DNA of 16,742 nucleotides, taken from an uncultured Pseudoxanthomonas sp. (GTDB taxonomy: Bacteria; Pseudomonadota; Gammaproteobacteria; Xanthomonadales; Xanthomonadaceae). The DNA lies in contig CAMPIO010000077.1 in NCBI GenBank assembly GCA_946886405.1, positions 1-16,742 on the forward strand. Reading direction: 5' to 3'. Of this stretch, positions 1 through 6,715 are shown one piece after another (positions within the stretch are counted from its first letter, which is position 1; every line of letters begins with the position of its first letter). The notes below the pieces were generated by a model, which worked only from the letters and a program-made list of their open reading frames with translations, was not told where the DNA came from and searched no databases. The position numbers and the translations under genes are program-made.

Positions 1-25
1 CCCGTATCCGATAAGGCGCCCTCGC

Positions 26-823
26 ATGGCCCGCATCATCGCCGTCGCCAACCAGAAAGGCGGAGTCGGCAAGACCACCACCGCCGTGAACCTGGCCGCC
101 GCGCTCGCGCGTGCGCCGCAGCGGGTGCTGCTGGTCGATCTGGATGCACAGGGCAACGCCACGATGGGCAGCGGCGTGGACAAGCGCGAGGTGGACGCGT
201 CCACCTGCGACGTGCTGCTGGGCGAAGTCGAAGCGAAGGCCGCCGTGGTGACCACCGCAGAAGGCTTCGACCTGATGCCCGGCAACATCGACCTGACCGC
301 GGCGGAGATCCAGCTGATGGATGCGGAGGGCCGCGAGCAGCGCCTCAAGAGCGCGCTGCAGCCGCTTCGCCCCGACTACGACTTCATCATCATCGACTGC
401 CCGCCGGCGCTGTCGCTGTTGACGCTCAACGCACTGACCGCCGCCGATTCGGTGCTGGTGCCGATGCAGTGCGAGTACTACGCGCTGGAAGGCCTGTCCG
501 CGCTGATGGAAACCATCGATGCGCTGCGCGCGCGCCTGAATCCCGGCCTGGAGATCGAAGGCGTGCTGCGCACGATGTTCGACATCCGCAACAACCTGGC
601 CAACGCCGTGTCCGGCGAACTGACCACGCATTTCGGCGACAAGGTGTTCCGCACCATCGTGCCGCGCAACGTGCGCGTGGCCGAGGCGCCCAGCCACGGC
701 CAGAGCATTGTCGGCTACGACCGCGCCTCGCGCGGTGGCGTCGCCTACCTGGGCCTGGCCGGCGAGATCCTGCGCCGCGCCGCAGAACGCAAGAAGCAAT
801 CGCAGCACATGGAGCACGCGTGA
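26..823 (+). CDS. parA: ParA/Soj chromosome-partitioning ATPase
   Basis: This 265-residue protein is a ParA-type deviant Walker ATPase. The N-terminus carries the deviant P-loop KGGVGKTT at residues 11-18 with the signature lysine K11. The A' motif VDLDAQGN is at 37-44 and the Walker B strand FIIIDCPP at 120-127. In this family ATP-bound dimers coat the nucleoid, and ParB bound at parS stimulates hydrolysis, which drives origin segregation. Length and motif order fit chromosomal ParA/Soj rather than larger plasmid ParA proteins with an N-terminal HTH. The stop codon overlaps the ATG of parB by one base (TGATG), so the two are translationally coupled. Only 25 bases precede the start, so the promoter and upstream neighbour are not visible. 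Identification is secure from the motifs and the parB neighbour. Confidence 0.96.
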   Translation: MARIIAVANQKGGVGKTTTAVNLAAALARAPQRVLLVDLDAQGNATMGSGVDKREVDASTCDVLLGEVEAKAAVVTTAEGFDLMPGNIDLTAAEIQLMDAEGREQRLKSALQPLRPDYDFIIIDCPPALSLLTLNALTAADSVLVPMQCEYYALEGLSALMETIDALRARLNPGLEIEGVLRTMFDIRNNLANAVSGELTTHFGDKVFRTIVPRNVRVAEAPSHGQSIVGYDRASRGGVAYLGLAGEILRRAAERKKQSQHMEHA

Positions 824-1719
824 TGAGCGCCCCGAAGAAGCGCGGCCTGGGTCGCGGACTGGAAGCCCTGCTCGGCCCGAAAGCCGCCGAGACGCCACCG
901 CCGGAAGCCCAGCCAGGCGAAGCGCTGCGCACGCTGCCCGTGCAGCAGCTTCAGCCGGGCAAGTACCAGCCGCGCATGCAGATGGATGCCTCCAAGCTCA
1001 CCGAGCTGGCGGAATCGATCAAAGCGCAGGGCGTGATCCAGCCGATCGTCGTGCGCGAGATTTCGGCGGGCAAGTTCGAGATCGTCGCCGGCGAACGCCG
1101 TTGGCGCGCGTCGCAGGAAGCCGGCCTGGCCGAAGTCCCGGTGGTCGTGCGCGAGCTCGACGATCGCACCGTCATCGCGATGGCGCTGATCGAGAATATC
1201 CAGCGCGAAGATCTCAACCCGCTGGAAGAGGCGCAATCGCTGCAGCGTCTCATCAACGAGTTCTCGCTGACCCACGCCGAAGCCGCCGAAGCCGTAGGCC
1301 GTTCGCGCGCTGCGGTTTCCAACCTGCTGCGTTTGCTGGAACTGCCGCCGGCCATCCGAGCGCTGCTGGAAGCCCGCCGCCTGGAGATGGGCCACGCGCG
1401 CGCCTTGCTGACGCTGTCGCCGGACCTGGCCAGCAAGCTGGCTTCCGACGCCGCCGAACAGGGCTGGTCGGTGCGCGAAGTCGAACACCGCGCGCAGCAG
1501 TTCGCCGCTGGCAAGGTGCCGGTCACCGGCAAGAAGGCCAAGCCCATCAAGGCCGCGCCGCAGCCCGACATCGCCTCGCTGGAAACCGAACTGTCCGAGA
1601 GCCTCGGCACCCGCGTCACCATCGCCCACGGCCGCGGCGGCAAGGGCAAGCTGATCATCCAGTACACCGACCTGGACACACTGGATGGCGTGCTGGAGCG
1701 GCTGCGTCCGAGGGCGTGA
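823..1719 (+). CDS. parB: ParB/Spo0J parS-binding CTPase
   Basis: This 298-residue protein has the full chromosomal ParB layout. The basic N-terminal peptide KKRGLGRGLEALLG (residues 5-18) is the ParA-stimulating segment. The ParB N-domain includes GERRWRAS at 90-97, the arginine patch of the CTP-binding pocket, and ENIQREDLNP at 124-133. A helix-turn-helix at about 149-174 reads LTHAEAAEAVGRSRAAVSNL, and a C-terminal dimerisation region follows a lysine-rich linker at about 230-245. The family clamps and slides on DNA from parS sites and recruits SMC and ParA. The ATG at 823 overlaps the parA stop, so the genes form one operon. I saw no parS palindrome in the window. A REP-like inverted pair lies just downstream. 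Confidence 0.96.
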   Translation: MSAPKKRGLGRGLEALLGPKAAETPPPEAQPGEALRTLPVQQLQPGKYQPRMQMDASKLTELAESIKAQGVIQPIVVREISAGKFEIVAGERRWRASQEAGLAEVPVVVRELDDRTVIAMALIENIQREDLNPLEEAQSLQRLINEFSLTHAEAAEAVGRSRAAVSNLLRLLELPPAIRALLEARRLEMGHARALLTLSPDLASKLASDAAEQGWSVREVEHRAQQFAAGKVPVTGKKAKPIKAAPQPDIASLETELSESLGTRVTIAHGRGGKGKLIIQYTDLDTLDGVLERLRPRA

Positions 1720-1731
1720 TGCCGTGCTTGT

Positions 1732-1888
1732 TGTAGGAGCGACGTGAGTCGCGACCGCACGCCATCAGACCACCGCGCCTCCAAAGACAGGCGCTGACGC
1801 CGGAAACCAGTCTTGGGCCGCCGCCCACAGCACCCTGCGGACCTCGCGGCGCGTCTGTGCCACGGTCGCGACTTGCGTCGCTCCTACA
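1732..1888. repeat. inverted pair of REP-like elements (REPIN-like)
   Basis: Two near-identical 26-bp copies face each other. The copy at 1732-1757 begins TGTAGGAGCGACG, and its inverted partner at 1863-1888 ends CGTCGCTCCTACA. Each contains its own small palindrome (GCGAC/GTCGC), and about 105 bp separates them. This is the typical form of Xanthomonadaceae REP doublets. They fill most of the 220-bp gap between parB and the next gene and could form a large cruciform or RNA hairpin that ends or stabilises the parAB transcript. Nothing else was recognised in this gap. Confidence 0.8.
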
Positions 1889-1939
1889 GAAGGCACTGAT
1901 CCCGACGCTGCATTACCATCCGGTTTCCGCTTCCACCGG

Positions 1940-3700
1940 ATGTCCGCCTTGAATTTCCGTACCGCCGCCCTGCTCCTCGCCTGCGCCCCCCTGCACGCGT
2001 TCGCCTTCGCGCCCTCCGACGCCGACAAGCGCTTCCAGGCGCTGTACGAAAAAGAGTGGACCTGGCGACAGGAGCAGACCGGCCAGGCCGACGAGGACAC
2101 TGACACCAGCGGTGACAAGCGTCGCCTGCCGGATGTCGATGCCGCCACGCAGCAGGCGCGGTTGAAGGTGTGGCAGCAGGTGCTGAAGGACCTGGACGGC
2201 GTCGACGCCCAGGCGCTGTCGCCCGAGAACCGCATCAACCTGGCCATCTATCGTCCCCAGGTGGAGAACCTGGCAGAAGAAGTCCGCCTGCGCGCTTACG
2301 AGATGCCGTTCAATTCGGACTCGTCGTTCTGGTCGAACCTCTCGTTCATGGCGCGCCGCCCGATGAAGACGGCGAACGACTACCGCGCCTATGCCGCGCG
2401 CCTCAGCGACGTGCCGCGCTACTTCGACCAGCACATCGTCAACATGCGCAGTGGCCTGAAGCGCGGGTTCACCGTGCCGCGCGCGGTACTGGACGGCCGT
2501 GATGTTTCCATCGCCGCCGTGGCGGAGCTGAAGGATCCCGAGCAGTCCGCGTTCTATGCGCCGTACAGGAAGATGCCTGCCAGCATCCCCGCCGCGGAAC
2601 AGGAAGCGCTGCGCCAGGAGGCGCGCAACGCGATCGGCCAGAAGGTCGTGCCCGCGTTCGGCACCCTGCTGACGTTCTTCCGCACCGAGTACATGCCCCA
2701 GGCGCGCACGACCCTGGCAGCCGAGGCGATGCCGGGCGGCAAGGAGTTCTACGCCCAGCAGATCCGTGAGTACACCACGCTCGACCTGAGTGCCGAGCAG
2801 ATCCACCAGATCGGCCTGGAAGAAGTGGCACGCATCTACGCGGAAATGCAGGCCGTCATCAGGCAGAGCGGCTTCAAGGGATCGTTCGCCGAGTTCCTGG
2901 CCTTCCTGCGCACCGATCCGCAGTTCTATGCGAAGACGCCGCAGCAGTTGCTCGATCGCGCGGCATGGATCTCCAAGCGTGTCGATGGCGAGGTCGGCAA
3001 GTACATCGGCACGCTGCCGCGCGGACGCTTCACCATCGTCGAGGTGCCGGCCGACATCGCGCCGTTCTGGACTGCCGGTCGCGGCGGCCTGGGCACTTAC
3101 TGGCTGAACACGTACGACCTGCCCTCGCGTCCGCTGTACAACCTGCCGGCGCTGACGCTGCACGAGTCCTCGCCCGGCCATTCGCTGCAGGCCGCGCTGG
3201 CGCAGGAACAGGGCGAGCAACCCGCCTTCCGCCGCGACAACTACATTTCTGCGTACGGCGAAGGCTGGGCGCTGTACACCGAGAAGCTCGGCAAGGAAAT
3301 GGGCATCTACGAGACGCCGTACGAGGACTTCGGCCGCCTGACGTACGAGATGTGGCGCGCTGCCCGCCTGGTCATCGACACGGGGGTGCACCACAAGGGC
3401 TGGAGCCGCGACCAGGCCCTGGCCTACCTGCGCGACCACACCGCCCTGTCCGAGCACGAAGTGACGACCGAGGTCGACCGCTACATCTCCTGGCCGGCAC
3501 AGGCACTGAGTTACAAGCTGGGCGAGATCACCATCGTGCGCCTGCGCGGGGAAGCCGAGCAGGCGCTGGGAGCGGCGTTCGACATCAAGGCCTTCCACGA
3601 CGCCGTGCTGAAGCAGGGATCGGTCACGCTGCCGGTGCTGGAAGAACAGATCCGCGCCTGGACGCGCGAACGCAAGCAAGCGCTGGCGTCTCAGCCGTAG
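1940..3700 (+). CDS. DUF885 family secreted metallopeptidase-like protein
   Basis: This 586-residue protein matches the DUF885 family, predicted zinc-dependent peptidases. The N-terminus (residues 1-24) is a signal peptide with a hydrophobic core ending in AFA. Because LLLAC ends at Cys15, lipoprotein processing is an alternative. The catalytic region has H408-E409-SSPG-H414, a variant of the HExxH zinc site, followed by EGWALYTEKLG starting at Glu441, the probable third ligand. Both motifs and the length of about 590 residues are characteristic of the family. Substrates are not known in general, and periplasmic peptide hydrolysis is an inference. The gene stands alone on the plus strand and overlaps the convergent LysR gene by 10 bp at its 3' end. 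No obvious promoter or strong ribosome-binding site was seen before the ATG. Confidence 0.88.
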   Translation: MSALNFRTAALLLACAPLHAFAFAPSDADKRFQALYEKEWTWRQEQTGQADEDTDTSGDKRRLPDVDAATQQARLKVWQQVLKDLDGVDAQALSPENRINLAIYRPQVENLAEEVRLRAYEMPFNSDSSFWSNLSFMARRPMKTANDYRAYAARLSDVPRYFDQHIVNMRSGLKRGFTVPRAVLDGRDVSIAAVAELKDPEQSAFYAPYRKMPASIPAAEQEALRQEARNAIGQKVVPAFGTLLTFFRTEYMPQARTTLAAEAMPGGKEFYAQQIREYTTLDLSAEQIHQIGLEEVARIYAEMQAVIRQSGFKGSFAEFLAFLRTDPQFYAKTPQQLLDRAAWISKRVDGEVGKYIGTLPRGRFTIVEVPADIAPFWTAGRGGLGTYWLNTYDLPSRPLYNLPALTLHESSPGHSLQAALAQEQGEQPAFRRDNYISAYGEGWALYTEKLGKEMGIYETPYEDFGRLTYEMWRAARLVIDTGVHHKGWSRDQALAYLRDHTALSEHEVTTEVDRYISWPAQALSYKLGEITIVRLRGEAEQALGAAFDIKAFHDAVLKQGSVTLPVLEEQIRAWTRERKQALASQP

Positions 3701-4581
3701 GCGCGCGCCAGTCGCTTCACGCTGTCGATGAAGTGCCGCTGCACCGGCATCGGCGGCTCGCCGTCGCGCAACAGCGCATGCAGCGTCACCGCCAGCGGCG
3801 GATCCAGCGCCCGGACCTGCACCGCAGGCCCGGGTGTTCGCGCCGTGAAGGCGTCCACCACGGCCACGCCATGCCCGTCGGCGACCAGCGCGCGCGCCAG
3901 CGGGTAGGTCTGCACGCGGATGCGCAGGCGCGGTGGTGGCGCGAGGTCCTGCAGATGCTGGCGGACGGCCCGACCGAGTGCGTCCCTCACGTCGAGGCCG
4001 ACCATCCGCTGATCGGCCAGTGCCTCGCGCGGCAGGGGCTCGCGCACCGCGTCGTCGCTCCAGTGGCCGGGCGGCGCGATCGCATGCACGCGGCTTTCGC
4101 CAAGCGCCAGCAGGCGGATGCCGGGTTCGTGCACGGCCTGCAGCGTCAAGCCGATGTCCGCATCGCGCAGGCGCAGCGCATCGACGATCTCGCGTGTGTG
4201 CTGTGTCAGCAGTTGCACCTGCGCATCGGCGTAGCGCGCCGACAGCGCGCGCATCGCGGCCGGCAACAGGGCGCTGGCCAGCGTAGGCGTCGCCACCACC
4301 CGCAGTGCCGTACCGCCCGGAGCGACCACATTGCGCGCCAGCCGGTCCAGGTCCGCCAACTCATCGCCGACACGCTCGATGTGCTCCCGCATCAGCAGGC
4401 CTTGCGGCGTCAGCACCAGGCGTCCGTTCACGCGTTCGAACAGCGCGAACCCGAGTTGCGTTTCCGCATGCTGCAGCAGCTTGCTGGCCGCCGGCTGCGA
4501 GATGTGCAGCCGCTGCGCGGCGCCCGTCAGCGTGCCGGCCTGCAACAGCGCCTGGAACAGCTCGATATGGCGCAGGCGCAT
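3691..4581 (-). CDS. LysR-family transcriptional regulator
   Basis: This 296-residue protein is a standard-length LysR regulator. The N-terminal winged HTH spans about residues 3-62, with GTLTGAAQRLHISQPAASKL (16-35) as the recognition helices and LFERVNGRLVLTPQG as the wing. A periplasmic-binding-protein-like effector domain fills about 92-290. The start is supported by AGGAGG on the minus strand (4587-4592), five bases before the ATG. It lies 57 bp downstream of a DUF1611 gene on the same strand, so the two may be cotranscribed, although TATGAT (4606-4611, minus strand) could be a weak -10 for its own promoter. Known D-glutamate catabolic loci pair a DUF1611 gene (dgcN) with a LysR regulator (DgcR), so regulation of the neighbour is plausible. 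The effector is unknown. Confidence 0.93.
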   Translation of the reverse strand: MRLRHIELFQALLQAGTLTGAAQRLHISQPAASKLLQHAETQLGFALFERVNGRLVLTPQGLLMREHIERVGDELADLDRLARNVVAPGGTALRVVATPTLASALLPAAMRALSARYADAQVQLLTQHTREIVDALRLRDADIGLTLQAVHEPGIRLLALGESRVHAIAPPGHWSDDAVREPLPREALADQRMVGLDVRDALGRAVRQHLQDLAPPPRLRIRVQTYPLARALVADGHGVAVVDAFTARTPGPAVQVRALDPPLAVTLHALLRDGEPPMPVQRHFIDSVKRLARAYG

Positions 4582-4638
4582 GCGTCCCTCCTTCCGATGG
4601 TCCGCATCATACGGAGCGCTGACCCTGTTCCCCTACCC

Positions 4639-5667
4639 TCATGCCACGGCACTCAGCGCGAGCATCCGGTCCGCGATGCGCGCCACGCCATCAGCAACAG
4701 GGTCCTGGCACGGCAGGCCGAAGCGCCGCTCGACATGCGAGCACAGGCTGGCCGCCTGTTCGCGCGACAGCCGCGAGGTGTCCACCGCGATACCCGCCAC
4801 CTGCACGCCCGGCGAGGTAAGCCGCGCGGCCTGCAGGTTCGCGGCCAGGCACTCCTCCAGCGTGGGCAGCGCGTAATGGGGCAGCCCGCGCATGTGCTGG
4901 CGCGTGGGTTCATGGCAGAGCACCAGCACATCGGGCTGCGCGCCATGCAGCAGGCCCAGCGATACGCCGGCGAACGAGGGGTGGAACAGCGAGCCCTGCC
5001 CCTCGATCAGGTCCCAGCCGTCGTCGTCGCGCGCCGGCGACACCCATTCGGCGCCACCGGAGATGAAGTCCGCCACCACGGCGTCGATGGGCACGCCGTG
5101 CCCGCCGGCGATGAAGATGCCGGTCTGTCCGGTGGCGCGGAAGTCCGCCGCCACGTCGCGCGACTGCAGTTCGCGTTCGAGCGCCAGCGTCGTGTACATC
5201 TTGCCGACCGAGCAGTCGGTGCCGACGGTGAGCAGGCGTCGCCCGGCGCGCGGCACGGCCTTGCCGACCTCCAGGGCCGGTGGGCAGCGAGCGTCGAACA
5301 GCACACGTCCCAGCCTGTCGGCGGCTTCGCGGATGCGCGGCTCGTCGGCCAGGCGCTGGTGCAGGCCCGACGCCACGTGGAATCCCGCCTCCATCGCTGC
5401 CAGCACCGCCTCCACGGTGTCGGCATCCATCACGCCGCCCGCATTGGCCACCCCCACCAGCAGCGTCCGTGCACCCGCGGCCCGCGCCTGCCCGAACTCA
5501 AGGTCCGGCAGCCCGACGCTGGTCTTGCAGTGCGGCCCGCGGACTTGTCCCACGCACCAGGCCGGTCGCCAGTAGGCCAGGCCACGGGCGGTCTTGGCGG
5601 CCAGGTCGTCCTGCGCATTGCCCAGGTAAAGCAGGTAAGGGGGTCCCCAGCTGGCGGACTCGGACAT
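4639..5667 (-). CDS. DUF1611 family protein, DgcN-like (possible D-glutamate N-acetyltransferase)
   Basis: This 342-residue protein has the DUF1611 two-domain layout: an N-terminal Rossmann-like domain (about 1-135) and a C-terminal P-loop-like domain. The latter has GTDCSVGK at 149-156, a TGQTGI-AGGHG segment at about 179-191 and EGQGSLFHPSF at 222-232. DUF1611 members include DgcN, which is described as acetylating D-glutamate before DgcA epimerises the product. The activity here is inferred from family only. I chose the ATG at 5667 because AGGAGG sits seven bases upstream on the minus strand. The frame stays open to 5841, but the extra codons overlap the rpmB promoter region and look noncoding. 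No dgcA (enolase-superfamily epimerase) is next to it in this window, which weakens the functional call. A LysR gene follows on the same strand. Confidence 0.8.
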   Translation of the reverse strand: MSESASWGPPYLLYLGNAQDDLAAKTARGLAYWRPAWCVGQVRGPHCKTSVGLPDLEFGQARAAGARTLLVGVANAGGVMDADTVEAVLAAMEAGFHVASGLHQRLADEPRIREAADRLGRVLFDARCPPALEVGKAVPRAGRRLLTVGTDCSVGKMYTTLALERELQSRDVAADFRATGQTGIFIAGGHGVPIDAVVADFISGGAEWVSPARDDDGWDLIEGQGSLFHPSFAGVSLGLLHGAQPDVLVLCHEPTRQHMRGLPHYALPTLEECLAANLQAARLTSPGVQVAGIAVDTSRLSREQAASLCSHVERRFGLPCQDPVADGVARIADRMLALSAVA

Positions 5668-5815
5668 GCACATTCCTCCTGGACACCGGCGGCTTCCGGC
5701 CCCGACACCGTAGCCAAGGGCTCCAGGGGCGGCCAATCGAAAACCCCGCAGGGTCCATAACCCCGGGTTGGGGTCGGCAGGCGGGCCGCGTCCTCCGGCG
5801 GCCCGTCGTAAGTGC

Positions 5816-5844
5816 TTGCGAGCAAAGGGGAAGTCACGCATAAT
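5816..5844 (+). promoter_or_regulatory. candidate sigma-70 promoter of rpmB-rpmG
   Basis: TTGCGA (5816-5821) and CATAAT (5839-5844) are separated by exactly 17 bp, a good housekeeping promoter match in an otherwise very GC-rich region. Transcription would start near 5851. The 349-bp gap from 5668 to 6016 between DUF1611 and rpmB holds this promoter, the rpmB leader and, toward DUF1611, a short GC-rich palindrome (AACCCCGGGTT, 5759-5769) of unknown role. Confidence 0.65.
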
Positions 5845-5850
5845 GCGCGG

Positions 5851-6016
5851 CTCGCTGCGTCCGGTTCACCCGGATCTGCGGCCGGAAATGCGATTCCGGC
5901 TTGGGTCAGCAGCGGTTTTCATGCCGTATCGCGTGGTGTCCGTCCTGCCCTGCAGGCCGTCCGCCGGGCCGCCGTCTCCCGGGCTATGGGCGACACAATT
6001 ACTTATCGAGGTGCGT
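5851..6016 (+). promoter_or_regulatory. long 5' leader of rpmB with a perfect hairpin
   Basis: If transcription starts near 5851, rpmB has an untranslated leader of about 165 nt, which is unusually long. It contains a perfect 7-bp stem, GCCGGAA (5881-5887) with TTCCGGC (5894-5900), around a 6-nt loop. The last 30 bases before rpmB turn A/T-rich and unstructured. A role in control of ribosomal-protein expression is speculation. Confidence 0.35.
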
Positions 6017-6253
6017 ATGTCCCGCGTATGCCAAGTAACCGGCAAGCGTGTGATGACGGGTAACAACGTCAGCCACGCCAACAACAAGACCCGTCGTCGT
6101 TTCCTGCCCAACCTGCACGAGCGCCGTTTCTGGGTCGCCAGCGAGAACCGCTGGATCAAGCTGAAAGTTTCCGCGCACGCGCTGCGCACCATCGACAAGA
6201 ACGGCATCGATTCCGTTCTGGCCGAGCTGCGTGCCCGCGGCGAAAAGGTCTGA
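6017..6253 (+). CDS. rpmB: 50S ribosomal protein L28
   Basis: This 78-residue protein is the same length as E. coli L28. It begins [11 protein letters not shown], keeps [19 protein letters not shown], and ends [18 protein letters not shown], all hallmark segments. It is a structural component of the large ribosomal subunit. The ATG at 6017 is preceded by GAGGTG at 6008-6013. Only one cysteine is visible, so this form lacks the zinc-binding cysteine pairs found in some L28 proteins. Upstream in-frame codons to 5768 run through the promoter and leader and are rejected. The gene is followed 13 bp later by rpmG, the usual operon. Confidence 0.97.
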   Translation: MSRVCQVTGKRVMTGNNVSHANNKTRRRFLPNLHERRFWVASENRWIKLKVSAHALRTIDKNGIDSVLAELRARGEKV

Positions 6254-6266
6254 GGAGTAACTACAC

Positions 6267-6431
6267 ATGGCATCCAAGCGCGACAAGATCCGTCTGATCT
6301 CCTCGGCCAACACCGGCCACTTCTACACGACGGACAAGAACAAGAAGAACACCCCGGGCAAGATGGAAATCAAGAAGTACGACCCGGTCGTGCGCAAGCA
6401 CGTGATCTACAAGGAAGGCAAGATCAAGTGA
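6267..6431 (+). CDS. rpmG: 50S ribosomal protein L33
   Basis: This 54-residue protein begins [20 protein letters not shown], continues [20 protein letters not shown], and ends [10 protein letters not shown], which matches the zinc-free proteobacterial L33 form closely. It is a small protein near the E site of the large ribosomal subunit. The Shine-Dalgarno sequence GAGGAG (6252-6257) overlaps the rpmB stop codon, so expression is coupled with rpmB. Transcription probably ends at the strong hairpin at 6509-6532. Confidence 0.97.
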   Translation: MASKRDKIRLISSANTGHFYTTDKNKKNTPGKMEIKKYDPVVRKHVIYKEGKIK

Positions 6432-6440
6432 CCTGATGGC

Positions 6441-6459
6441 GCGTTCGCGACGCGAACGC
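6441..6459 (+). terminator. inverted repeat directly after rpmG, possible first terminator
   Basis: GCGTTCGCG (6441-6449) and CGCGAACGC (6451-6459) are perfect reverse complements that begin 10 bases after the rpmG stop. Only a short CTTTG follows, so as an intrinsic terminator it is weaker than the one at 6509-6532. It may instead be an RNA 3'-end stabiliser. Confidence 0.4.
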
Positions 6460-6474
6460 CTTTGCCACCAGGTC

Positions 6475-6494
6475 ATCCCCGCGCAGGCGGGGAT
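6475..6494. repeat. short palindromic intergenic repeat (ATCCCCGC type)
   Basis: ATCCCCGC (6475-6482) pairs perfectly with GCGGGGAT (6487-6494) around GCAG. The element, read on the minus strand as TGGATCCCCGCCTGCGCGGG, resembles a dispersed intergenic repeat that is common in Xanthomonadaceae and other proteobacteria. A genome-wide copy count would confirm it. Confidence 0.55.
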
Positions 6495-6508
6495 CCAGCG
6501 CCTCAAGG

Positions 6509-6532
6509 AAAACCCCGCTCCGGCGGGGTTTT
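6509..6532 (+). terminator. Rho-independent terminator of rpmB-rpmG
   Basis: AAAACCCCGC (6509-6518) and GCGGGGTTTT (6523-6532) form a perfect 10-bp stem with a TCCG loop. The stem ends in four Ts, and CTGTTTTC follows. This is a textbook intrinsic terminator 78 bp after the rpmG stop. Because A-tracts lie on the left arm, it could also work in the opposite direction. Confidence 0.88.
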
Positions 6533-6610
6533 CTGTTTTCAGGAGCTGGCGAAGTCGAAAGCTGCCCCTCATCCGCCCCCGTATCAAGTATGGGGCAGGC
6601 TCTCCGGGCA

Positions 6611-6636
6611 CCTTCTCCGCGCATGCGGGGAGAAGG
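6611..6636. repeat. intergenic palindromic repeat (CCTTCTCC type)
   Basis: CCTTCTCCGC (6611-6620) pairs with GCGGGGAGAAGG (6625-6636) around GCAT with a one-base offset. It sits within a longer CCCCTCATCCG...GGGCACCTTCTCC context that I recognise as a common Xanthomonadaceae intergenic repeat. It accounts for the spurious in-frame extension upstream of cls. The 284-bp rpmG-cls gap is almost entirely such repeats plus the terminator and a poly-C run. Confidence 0.6.
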
Positions 6637-6689
6637 GAACGGCGCTCGGGTTTTCTTTGCACCCTTGCCAACGCAGAATCCCGACATCT

Positions 6690-6699
6690 CCCCCCCCCC
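6690..6699 (+). repeat. ten-base poly-C tract upstream of cls
   Basis: An uninterrupted run of ten C residues ends 16 bases before the chosen cls start codon. Homopolymer tracts of this length are slippage-prone and could be a length polymorphism or a sequencing artefact. No promoter was recognised next to it. Confidence 0.7.
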
Positions 6700-6715
6700 G
6701 GACGCGCGCCACCCC

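Noticed and set aside
1913..3679. Long minus-strand open frame opposite the DUF885 gene
   Set aside because: It has an arginine/histidine/glutamine-rich composition typical of antisense shadows in GC-rich DNA. The plus strand has the conserved HESSPGH and EGWALY motifs.
2965..5760. 931-codon plus-strand open frame across DUF885, LysR and DUF1611
   Set aside because: It is a frame-shifted or antisense shadow of three recognised genes, with no domain of its own.
5668..5841. An earlier start for the DUF1611 gene
   Set aside because: AGGAGG lies seven bases before the ATG at 5667, and the extension covers the rpmB promoter region with no family similarity.
6590..6715. An earlier start for cardiolipin synthase
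   Set aside because: The extension lies in a dispersed repeat and the poly-C run. The membrane-helix N-terminus begins at 6716.
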